This document shows, one piece after another, positions 26,999 through 34,827 of a DNA stretch of 39,372 nucleotides (positions within the stretch are counted from its first letter, which is position 1; each line of letters starts with the position of its first letter). Source of the DNA: an uncultured Parcubacteria group bacterium (GTDB taxonomy: Bacteria > Patescibacteriota > Minisyncoccia > UBA6257 > 2-01-FULL-56-20); assembly GCA_903911245.1 (NCBI GenBank), contig CAIWCR010000001.1, positions 1-39,372 on the forward strand, in the 5' to 3' direction. The position numbers were made by a program, and so were the translations under genes. Under the pieces are notes generated by a model. That model did no database searches, was not told where the DNA came from, and saw nothing but the letters and a program-made list of their open reading frames with translations.

Positions 26999-28120
26999 CT
27001 AAAGCGGATAACGAACAATAACAATGCCTGAACCGCCAACAGCGTTAGCACTACCACCACCGCCCAAACCGTTAGTACCTGGATTACCTGCACCATTAGG
27101 AGCTCCGGTATCATTAGCGGTACCACCACCGCCCAAACCACCAACTCCTTCATGTCCATAAGCATCAGTGCGTCCACCACCACCGCCGCCATAATATGTT
27201 GCAACACCAGTTACAGAAGAGCTCAAACCTATACCACCGTCTCCAGCAGAATTTGCGCCAGCATTACCGCCGACACCACCGGCTCCTCCGCCGCCGCCTC
27301 CGGCAGTATAACTACTACTATTAGTTAATCCATTACCACCAGCATAACCCTGCCCTGTTGTACCGCTTCCTCCAGGATTTCCACTTCCTCCACCGCCTCC
27401 ACCGCCTCCACCAGAACCACCTGAACTACCAGCGGTATTATGAACGGCTCCAAGACCACCTCCTATTGCTGTTGTTGAACCGAAAACAGAATTTGAACCT
27501 TGTGTCCCATTGCCACCAGCACCAACCGTAACCGTAATCGAGGAGCCAGAAGTAACGGCAAAACTAGATCCAGATAGAACCCCACCACCTCCGCCACCAC
27601 CGCGGGTATTTCCACTACCTCCACCAGCAACAACTAAATATTCAACAGTGCCACTAGTAGTGGGTATAAATGTGCCGCTTGCGGTAAAGGTGTGAACACA
27701 ATATCCATTGACTTGAGTAATTGTGCCGCCCACCGCAGAGCATCCCCCAAAAAAAATCAGCCATTTAGTACCGTTATAAACCTCTAGATTATTAATATCG
27801 GTATTAAATCGCATCATACCAGCGACAGGACCCGATGGACGCTGTGCCGTAGTACCGACTGGCATCTTTTGAGATCCCGTACCACCAACATCAAGTGTCG
27901 CGGTAGGACTATTCGTCCCTATCCCTACATTGCCTGCAGTGTAATACATGGAGGTTCCACTCAGGAGCCAGAAGATAGGATTTCCGTTTGGTGGTTGATT
28001 TGCGCCAGGACTTGAGAATGCAAAGATGCTTATGGCGCAAGCAAATAAGCCGATAGCGATACTAAGGAAAAGAATTTTGAGATTGTTTAATACGAAAGCT
28101 TTCGCTTTTTTCAAGTTCAT
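26999..28120 (-). CDS. Surface protein: conserved N-terminal cassette + Gly-rich C-terminal domain
   Basis: MNLKKAKAFVLNNLKILFLSIAIGLFACAISIFAFSSPGANQPPNGNP...GNVGIGTNSPTATLDVGG; poly-Gly segments ending SGIVIVRYPL. Confidence 0.8.
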   Translation of the reverse strand: MNLKKAKAFVLNNLKILFLSIAIGLFACAISIFAFSSPGANQPPNGNPIFWLLSGTSMYYTAGNVGIGTNSPTATLDVGGTGSQKMPVGTTAQRPSGPVAGMMRFNTDINNLEVYNGTKWLIFFGGCSAVGGTITQVNGYCVHTFTASGTFIPTTSGTVEYLVVAGGGSGNTRGGGGGGGVLSGSSFAVTSGSSITVTVGAGGNGTQGSNSVFGSTTAIGGGLGAVHNTAGSSGGSGGGGGGGGGSGNPGGSGTTGQGYAGGNGLTNSSSYTAGGGGGGAGGVGGNAGANSAGDGGIGLSSSVTGVATYYGGGGGGRTDAYGHEGVGGLGGGGTANDTGAPNGAGNPGTNGLGGGGSANAVGGSGIVIVRYPL

Positions 28121-28160
28121 TATGTTTGATTATATCATAATGAATAATGGATATGAAAAT

Positions 28161-28208
28161 TTTGGTGCACATGGGCGTATGCAACGATGTTCGAACAATT
28201 TTGAGGAC
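28161..28208. repeat. Dispersed intergenic repeat copy (TTGGTGCAC...GTTCGAACAATTTTGAG)
   Basis: Similar copy at 28875..28916, partial copy at 16303..16323. Confidence 0.5.
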
Positions 28209-28239
28209 TCAAGATATAATATATTTCTAATTAATCCTT

Positions 28240-28818
28240 TTATTGACTCACTTCAATCTCTTTGTTTTTTGCCCGAATCACCATTTCTGTTTCTGGAAGA
28301 ATAGCACCACTTTTCATCCTGAATCTTTCATCTTGAAATTCTTTACCGGTCCCCACAAAGCCAAGATTTTTATAAAAATTGATGGCATTAACATTATACG
28401 TTGCCACCTGCACAATTGTGTCATTGCCAGGAGTAAATTCTTTTTGAGCTTCTTGCCAAAGAAGACTCCCTATTCCCCTTCCCTGATGATCAGGAAGAAC
28501 ATAAATCGCCTGGAGTTGATTCTTATCAGAATGTTTCACGATTATACAGATTCCCACAACTATATCGCCATCTTTAGCAACAAAAAGCCGCTCTCCTTCT
28601 TTTGGATGCATAATTCGTTCCGCTCTTTTTGCCAATGAGTCCTCAGTAAATGAATCCTTAAACTTGTCTTCTATGTCGTCCGTTGTGATACCAGCTTTTT
28701 CATTAGGATAGACAGTAAGCCAGGTTTTATAAAGCACCTCTGCTACACCTCGTGCATCTTCGGGAGCTACAGGAAGTATTTTTATTTCCGGCTCTTTTTC
28801 TTTATCCTCAATACTCAT
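28240..28818 (-). CDS. GNAT family N-acetyltransferase
   Basis: LQAIYVLPDHQGRGIGSLLWQEA acetyl-CoA motif; NVNAINFYKNLGFVGTG. Confidence 0.88.
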   Translation of the reverse strand: MSIEDKEKEPEIKILPVAPEDARGVAEVLYKTWLTVYPNEKAGITTDDIEDKFKDSFTEDSLAKRAERIMHPKEGERLFVAKDGDIVVGICIIVKHSDKNQLQAIYVLPDHQGRGIGSLLWQEAQKEFTPGNDTIVQVATYNVNAINFYKNLGFVGTGKEFQDERFRMKSGAILPETEMVIRAKNKEIEVSQ

Positions 28819-28874
28819 TACTAATATTCTACCTTTTTACAAAAGGAAAGAAAATTAATTTTCTTAGATTAATC

Positions 28875-28916
28875 TTGGTGCACAGGACTGGACACGGTTC
28901 GAACGATTTTGAGAGG
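28875..28916. repeat. Dispersed intergenic repeat copy (TTGGTGCAC...GGTTCGAACGATTTTGAGAGG)
   Basis: Shares both blocks with 28161..28208. Confidence 0.5.
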
Positions 28917-28934
28917 AAAAGCAACTTTTCGCAC

Positions 28935-29570
28935 CTAACCAATGCTTTTTGAAAACAAAACCTCCAACTCCTTTTTATTGAAATGTATTTTATAGGTCGC
29001 ATAAAAAACATATGCAAATTTTCGCTCACTCATATTCGGCTCAAGCTGTTTTAAAAATACCAAAAACTTTTTCTTTCCAAATTTTTCTATAAGTAACTTT
29101 ACCCAGAAATAACCAACTCCATAAACCATGGAATCTCCTTTTTCAAAATAATTGAATATTTTTATTGCCTCCTCACATGTTGGAACCTTCTTTTCCTGTC
29201 CTGCAAGATAACATGCCAACCCTTCATTAAGCCATTTAGGATATCCAATCCCAGTAAGCTGTTTAAAATACAGGTGGGTATATTCATGTTTTATTGTCTT
29301 CCAAAAATGATCAATTTTATGATCTGATTCTGTTTCGTATACCTCTGGATGTAATATATAAATATTTCCTGATTTTGCCCAAGCACAAAGCCATGATTCG
29401 GTCTTTCTTCCAAATGCGCTATCAACGTCTTTTCGAGAATGGAGAAAAAAGATATTCGGATCCTCAATCTGTATGCCAAAAAACTCCGAAAGTTCTTTTT
29501 TTGTTTTTAACAAAAACGAATCAAATTTTTTGTTATCTTTTGCGGGATTGACATCAAAAAGGTGTTTCAT
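28935..29570 (-). CDS. Gluzincin-type metallopeptidase (peptidase MA-like)
   Basis: IKHEYTHLYFKQL (HExxH) + WLNEGLACYLAG. Confidence 0.65.
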   Translation of the reverse strand: MKHLFDVNPAKDNKKFDSFLLKTKKELSEFFGIQIEDPNIFFLHSRKDVDSAFGRKTESWLCAWAKSGNIYILHPEVYETESDHKIDHFWKTIKHEYTHLYFKQLTGIGYPKWLNEGLACYLAGQEKKVPTCEEAIKIFNYFEKGDSMVYGVGYFWVKLLIEKFGKKKFLVFLKQLEPNMSERKFAYVFYATYKIHFNKKELEVLFSKSIG

Positions 29571-29593
29571 AAATAGTATTATGACATAAAAAA

Positions 29594-29638
29594 ATGAGGG
29601 CGCAAAGCAATAATTGCCTACACCCTCTTTTAGGTTTT
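29594..29638 (-). terminator. Terminator after radical SAM gene
   Basis: GAGGGTGTAGGCAA..TTGC..GCGCCCTC hairpin followed by ATTTTTTT on minus strand. Confidence 0.6.
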
Positions 29639-30742
29639 TTAAGCCTTTTGAAATATGCGGTTATGAACATGATTAAAAAGAGCTTGTCTTGATTGACAAT
29701 GAACAAATGGCCCATTCCAATCGCCATATAACGCATATTTGAGAAAGGGACACCCTGATCCACAAATAGAATTCCATTTACAATCCGCGCACTTCTGCTG
29801 ACCTTCGGCAATTCCCTTGTGCACCCATTTCGTTTTATCACTCGTCATAATTTCCGAAAAACTTTGGTTCATAATATTGCCCATTTTCGTTTCTGGATAA
29901 CAATGATAACGAGCACACGGAAATGCATTGCCAAAAGAATCAAAACTAATATGCTGAAGACATCCGGCTTTCCATGAACAGATATTAACCCGTCCGCCAA
30001 TTTGACCCTTAATGGCATCACGAAAAGTCCGAATTTTGATATTGGGATCGCCATGATTAAACCAGAGATCAAATAGACGAATAGAAAATTCCGAGAATTC
30101 ATCCGTAGACAATCCATATAGTTTTTTATTTTGTCTCCAAAGCTCCGGCTCTATGCAAGGCAAAAAATCAAAGTGCGGAATTTTTTCTTCCAATATCCAT
30201 CGCCAAATTTTTTCGGGATGCTTCACATTTTTTTGCGATATAACCACAAGCATGCCAGGACCAAGATCTTTCCCCCTCATTAAATCATAACCACGCATTG
30301 CCTTCTGATAAGTAGCTCCTCCGTCAAGAAAAACTCGAATGCTGTCATGTAGCTCTGACGGCCCGTCAATACTGACCGATGGTCCGATTTTTAATTGTGA
30401 AAAAAGATCAATCCACTCTTCATCAATTAAAGTTCCATTTGTCTGCAAACAATTAATCACATGATAGCGATTTTTTGCAGCAATTTTTTGAACTTTAATT
30501 GCTTCGCGATAGAAGTCTTTTCCTGCTAGCAACGGCTCACCGCCGTGCCAAATCACAACTAAGTTGTCCGTTTTCATAAGAGGATATGCTTCATCGAAAA
30601 TTCTATAAAGCGTATCCATGGAAATAGTCTTCGGATCCTGGACACATGATGTACGAGCTGAACCATTGTAGCAGTAGCCACATGCCATATTACAAGAAAA
30701 ATCCACCGGCGTAATAAGCATTTTTACAAGCAATCCCTTCAT
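29639..30742 (-). CDS. Radical SAM/SPASM protein (anSME-like peptide maturase)
   Basis: CNMACGYC (CxxxCxxC), WHGGEPLL, SPASM-type Cys cluster CSWKAGC...CARYHC...CADCKWNSICGSGC; SD AAGGGGG. Confidence 0.9.
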   Translation of the reverse strand: MKGLLVKMLITPVDFSCNMACGYCYNGSARTSCVQDPKTISMDTLYRIFDEAYPLMKTDNLVVIWHGGEPLLAGKDFYREAIKVQKIAAKNRYHVINCLQTNGTLIDEEWIDLFSQLKIGPSVSIDGPSELHDSIRVFLDGGATYQKAMRGYDLMRGKDLGPGMLVVISQKNVKHPEKIWRWILEEKIPHFDFLPCIEPELWRQNKKLYGLSTDEFSEFSIRLFDLWFNHGDPNIKIRTFRDAIKGQIGGRVNICSWKAGCLQHISFDSFGNAFPCARYHCYPETKMGNIMNQSFSEIMTSDKTKWVHKGIAEGQQKCADCKWNSICGSGCPFLKYALYGDWNGPFVHCQSRQALFNHVHNRIFQKA

Positions 30743-30773
30743 CGTGATTCCCCCTTTTCCTTTTTTGAGAAAA

Positions 30774-30795
30774 GGGGCGAGAAATATCTCGCCCC
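30774..30795 (-). terminator. Hairpin/attenuator between putative precursor peptide and maturase
   Basis: GGGGCGAGA-TATT-TCTCGCCCC then TTTT on minus strand. Confidence 0.7.
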
Positions 30796-30807
30796 AGCCT
30801 GGTCAAC

Positions 30808-30930
30808 CTATCCGTTAGCCTCGTAATCACACGGATCACAGTCATCAGCAACACACATTAAAAATTCGTTGCCAACTTCTTTTCTCAGATGATTGACTAT
30901 CGGATGGTCGATAAGTTCCCCGTTGTTCAT
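30808..30930 (-). CDS. Putative RiPP precursor peptide, 40 aa (not in ORF track)
   Basis: MNNGELIDHPIVNHLRKEVGNEFLMCVADDCDPCDYEANG; purine-rich SD GGAAAGGAAGG upstream; directly upstream of rSAM/SPASM gene. Confidence 0.7.
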   Translation of the reverse strand: MNNGELIDHPIVNHLRKEVGNEFLMCVADDCDPCDYEANG

Positions 30931-31012
30931 ACTCGTGCCTTCCTTTCTCCTATCTCATATTTAGTTGTAAAATCCATCATCCCGAAATAGGTAGAACGAT
31001 GTTACTGCCAAT

Positions 31013-31041
31013 AGTATATCATATTTCTGTCCAAAAGTCAA
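31013..31041 (-). promoter_or_regulatory. Promoter for the putative RiPP locus
   Basis: TTGACT-17 bp-TATACT. Confidence 0.65.
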
Positions 31042-31111
31042 AACATCGATTTTAGTTCGAAAGTAAAATCCCCTTGTTGAAAACAATGAGAAATCATGAG
31101 GTCTCTATTTG

Positions 31112-31198
31112 TGGTGCGCGGGAGAGGACTCGAACCTCCAAGCCCTTACGGGCGCCACCACCTCAAGGTGGTGCGTCTGCCAATTTCGCCACCCGCGC
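31112..31198 (-). tRNA. tRNA-Leu (anticodon GAG), CCA encoded
   Basis: GCGCGGG..CCCGCGC acceptor stem, CCACC-TTGAGGT-GGTGG anticodon arm, long variable arm GCGCCCGTAAGGGCTT, GGTTCGAGTCC T arm, ACCA end. Confidence 0.95.
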
Positions 31199-31239
31199 AT
31201 AGTCACGATTTTAAACTAAAAAAAACTTTTCGTCCAATA

Positions 31240-33765
31240 CTATTCTCCTATAAATTCAAAATCCTCTCCTTTGAGAACAATTTTCACCTTACTCCCACGA
31301 TCAATCGTCCTTGAAAGAATAGCCTCAGCAAGTGGTGCTCGCAATTTTTCATCAATCACGCGTCGCAATGGCCGCGCGCCAAAGGCTGGATCATAACCAA
31401 GTTGTACTAATTTCTTTACGGCAGCATCATCAATTTCAAGCTCCATCCCCTGCCGTTTTACAATTTCAACAAGCTCGTTTAAATTCAAGCGCACTATTTT
31501 ATCAAGATCTGCCGTACTAAGATCCTTAAAAACAATAATTTTTGAAAAACGATTCAAAAGTTCAGGCTTAAAAACATCGACGAGTCGCTTTTTGAGATAT
31601 TCGGCGATATTCGTCATTGACTCCCCTTTTGAAAGCGATTCGTTGATAATGTCAGAGTGAGCATTCGATGTACCAATGATAATGGTATTCGTAAAATCAA
31701 CGATACGACCCGAATTATCGGTCAATCGACCATCATCAAAAACCTGGAGAAAAAGATTTAAAATATCCGGATAGGCCTTCTCGAATTCATCGAGCAATAT
31801 AAGACAATATGGTTTTTCTAAAACAGCGTCAGTGAGCGCCCCACGTATCATACCGTCAGGAGATCCGATAAATCGGAAAAAACTTTGTTTATCTTGATAT
31901 TCCGTCATATCAAACCGCACCATCATTTTTTCGGAGCCAAACTGAATTTTTGCAAGAATTTTTGCAAGCTCTGTTTTTCCGACGCCCGTCGGACCGACAA
32001 AAAGAAAACTCGCAATAGGGCCGCCAGGACGCACAAGCCCACTCCGATATTCACGCAATGCCTGAGAAACCGCTTTTACCGCCTCTTCTTGATCAATAAA
32101 CCGCTCATGAATCGTATCTTCTAAATGAAGCAGCGCTTGTACTTCTTCTCCTTCTGCTTTATGAATCGGAATATTTATTTTTGTTTCGGCGGTCGCAACA
32201 ACACGATCAGGACATAACATCTTTTCGCCACGCTGTTCCGCATCAACAAGTGCACTCTTCAAAAGTTCTTCTGCGCTTGATGGTAAAAATTTATTCCTGA
32301 AATATTTTTTTGCAAGCGCAACAGCACATTTTATAGAACCAAAACTGATTATAATGCCCGTTTCGTTTTCAAGAATCAAACTCTCATATGAAAGAAGTTT
32401 TTCTGCTTCAGTGATAGTGATCTCATTTACTCTCACTATTTCAAATGCGCCCGTAAAATCACTCCGCGGCTCGATGCATTGCTTAAATTCCTTTGGATAA
32501 GTAGAACCAATAACGGGGAATGTATTATCCATAATAACCGGCATCAAAGCATCAGCAGCAGAAAGATACGCTGTTCCCGATGTCTTCAGAAGATTCTGAA
32601 TATCTGAAATATAAAGAATGACATTGCCAGCCATATAAATTTCCTCAACAATTTTCTTTATCCGTGCATGTAGCTCTTCGGATGATGCACCAGCGACAAG
32701 ATTTTGAAGCTCCAAACAAACCAAGCGTTTATCAAAAAGAATGTTTGGCACATCGTCCTGTGCTAAATCAGCAGCAAGATGATTTACCAAGGCTTCTTTA
32801 CCAATACCTGCCTCGCCCACAAGAATGACATTGGGATTAATGGGACGCGCAAGGGTTTCCACGATTCTCTCATATTCCGCAGAATGACCAACAAGAAATC
32901 CCGACTGACCTTCTCGAGCACGATCGGTAAGATCGATGCTATATTTGTCGAGTTCTGGAGTTGGTCGCGATGTCCACGCACGATTCATAATTCGATGCTT
33001 GATATATTTGTGCGAATCTATCGTGAAACCGCCTAATACTTTTGGAAGTTTTGAAAACACCCCTCGACGAGAAGAACTCAATATCAAAGCTTTTTCAAGA
33101 TCACATGCCTCAATAGAAAAAATGGTAAACATCCGAGTAATATATCCGTTTTCTATTTTTCCAAGCCCAGAAAAAAGATCAGTAAGTTCGATAAAATCAT
33201 GTCCCGAGGCAAGCGCCTCATAAAAAGCCGCGCCAACAAGCGCTTCTGCGTTTTTGCGATAGATTTCTGGAGTGCCAGTCTTTTTGTCCTTGCTTTCCAT
33301 AAGAAAATCTTCGAGCTTCTGCCTAAACTCTTTTGGAGATACATCGAGTCTGCGCAAGCCTTCTTCAATTTGCGAATAATCAAGAAGCTGACGAATAACT
33401 TCCAAGAAAAAATCTTCTTTGGTGATAACGCTTCTATCAAATGCTCTCTCAAGTACGGAAAACGCCCGCGGTCGTATTACTTTTGCTAAATTTATCTTTC
33501 CGCTTGAAGGAAGTCTCGCAAACGGAATATCTCCTTCTCCATTATGAACAATACGATCAATGAAGAAGATGCAAAGCAATAATCCAAGGCAGTGCAAACT
33601 ACCAATATCCGAGATGAGAAAAACAACGGTTACGGCAATAAGCGTCAGATAAAAAACATATCTCATAACACGGACCAAAATTCTTCCCGCAAGCGTCATG
33701 CCGAGACGCGGGTCAGAAAACGTTATGCTTAATGATGGATTTTTTTGTTGGCTTGATAGTGTCAT
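31240..33765 (-). CDS. Membrane-anchored Clp/Hsp100-type AAA+ ATPase (ClpC-like)
   Basis: Two N-terminal hydrophobic helices; D2 GPTGVGKTELAKIL and LILLDEFEKA; C-terminal GYDPAFGARPLRRVIDEKL. Confidence 0.88.
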   Translation of the reverse strand: MTLSSQQKNPSLSITFSDPRLGMTLAGRILVRVMRYVFYLTLIAVTVVFLISDIGSLHCLGLLLCIFFIDRIVHNGEGDIPFARLPSSGKINLAKVIRPRAFSVLERAFDRSVITKEDFFLEVIRQLLDYSQIEEGLRRLDVSPKEFRQKLEDFLMESKDKKTGTPEIYRKNAEALVGAAFYEALASGHDFIELTDLFSGLGKIENGYITRMFTIFSIEACDLEKALILSSSRRGVFSKLPKVLGGFTIDSHKYIKHRIMNRAWTSRPTPELDKYSIDLTDRAREGQSGFLVGHSAEYERIVETLARPINPNVILVGEAGIGKEALVNHLAADLAQDDVPNILFDKRLVCLELQNLVAGASSEELHARIKKIVEEIYMAGNVILYISDIQNLLKTSGTAYLSAADALMPVIMDNTFPVIGSTYPKEFKQCIEPRSDFTGAFEIVRVNEITITEAEKLLSYESLILENETGIIISFGSIKCAVALAKKYFRNKFLPSSAEELLKSALVDAEQRGEKMLCPDRVVATAETKINIPIHKAEGEEVQALLHLEDTIHERFIDQEEAVKAVSQALREYRSGLVRPGGPIASFLFVGPTGVGKTELAKILAKIQFGSEKMMVRFDMTEYQDKQSFFRFIGSPDGMIRGALTDAVLEKPYCLILLDEFEKAYPDILNLFLQVFDDGRLTDNSGRIVDFTNTIIIGTSNAHSDIINESLSKGESMTNIAEYLKKRLVDVFKPELLNRFSKIIVFKDLSTADLDKIVRLNLNELVEIVKRQGMELEIDDAAVKKLVQLGYDPAFGARPLRRVIDEKLRAPLAEAILSRTIDRGSKVKIVLKGEDFEFIGE

Positions 33766-33780
33766 AATAATAAATATTGA

Positions 33781-34125
33781 TTATCTTCGAACAGCATAGA
33801 TTATGAGTACTACCGGAATACTAATCCAAACAAAATACAGGAAAAGAAAAACAATCATCACAATGCAGTAAAGCGCGCTTCCGATAATAATCCTGATTGA
33901 ACGAAAAATAATTCCCAAAACTCTCCCAACAATACTGTAGTCCTTATAAAGCGGTTCAAAAAAATGCCGCAACGTGACTTCCACGGCAAAGGTTTTATCC
34001 ATCTCTCTAAGCGCGGAAATAAACCGGCGTGCCATAAAACGCGAACCATCGACATACCAATGTCGAAAAAAATCAAAAAATCGATAAAGAAATCGTTGGA
34101 AAATATAAATGAAGGCAAAATCCAT
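33781..34125 (-). CDS. Small membrane protein downstream of UDG gene
   Basis: C-terminal hydrophobic segments; TATACT 6 nt from ATG. Confidence 0.55.
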   Translation of the reverse strand: MDFAFIYIFQRFLYRFFDFFRHWYVDGSRFMARRFISALREMDKTFAVEVTLRHFFEPLYKDYSIVGRVLGIIFRSIRIIIGSALYCIVMIVFLFLYFVWISIPVVLIIYAVRR

Positions 34126-34176
34126 GTTTAAAGTATATCAGAAATAGCCTCGTTTTGTCTTCACTGACTGAAATCA

Positions 34177-34827
34177 CTAAAACAATCCTTGCTGTTTCTC
34201 TTTTTCCGGTGTTGGCTTTGCAATTCTCGCCGGACCAATGGAAACTGCTGACGTGATAATTTCGGGAACAAGATCACCCTTAAGAATATTGGGGAGCTTC
34301 TTAAAATCCTCTTTCAAAAGAAACATCATTTTCTGAGGTGAGCGAAGTGCTGCAGCAGGATGAAGCACTGGAAAAATAAGATAATTCTCCGACTTAAATA
34401 TATTTCCATGATCACGCATTATCTTCGCTTCCGGCAAAAAATAATTCATCGCAAAACGACCGAGCGTAATAATAATTTTTGGTTTTATGATCTCAATCTG
34501 TCGTGTGAGATACGGCTTATACGCCTCGATTTCTTTCGGTAATGGATCACGATTTTCCGGCGGTCGACGTTTCACTATATTCGTAATATAAACATCTCCG
34601 CGCCGCCAACCAATACTTTTCATCATTTCATCCAAAAGCTGTCCCCCACGCCCAACAAACGGCCGTCGCAAACGATCCTCATTCATTCCTGGCGCTTCGC
34701 CAACAAACATCGCCTCGCAATCAGGATTTCCTTCGCCAAAAACAAGATTCGACTGCAAAAGCGGCAATGACCGATCCGCAGCGATTTTGGATTCAAGTCT
34801 TGTAAGCTCAAGAAGATTATCGCTCAT
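34177..34827 (-). CDS. Uracil-DNA glycosylase, family 4-like, lacking Fe-S cysteines
   Basis: FGEGNPDCEAMFVGEAPGMNED..RPFVGRGGQLLDEM; NIVKRRPPENRDPLPKEIEAYKPYL; FPVLHPAAALR. Confidence 0.88.
   Translation of the reverse strand: MSDNLLELTRLESKIAADRSLPLLQSNLVFGEGNPDCEAMFVGEAPGMNEDRLRRPFVGRGGQLLDEMMKSIGWRRGDVYITNIVKRRPPENRDPLPKEIEAYKPYLTRQIEIIKPKIIITLGRFAMNYFLPEAKIMRDHGNIFKSENYLIFPVLHPAAALRSPQKMMFLLKEDFKKLPNILKGDLVPEIITSAVSIGPARIAKPTPEKEKQQGLF

Noticed and set aside
27100-27440. Dense GGN/CCN repeats considered as CRISPR or tandem repeat array
   Set aside because: Explained by Gly codons of the surface-protein tip; no regular repeat-spacer structure. No CRISPR array or cas gene seen in the window.
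29639-30742. Possibility that the rSAM/SPASM protein is an anaerobic sulfatase maturase
   Set aside because: No sulfatase gene in the window and a Cys-rich small ORF directly upstream fits a peptide substrate better; not excluded genome-wide.
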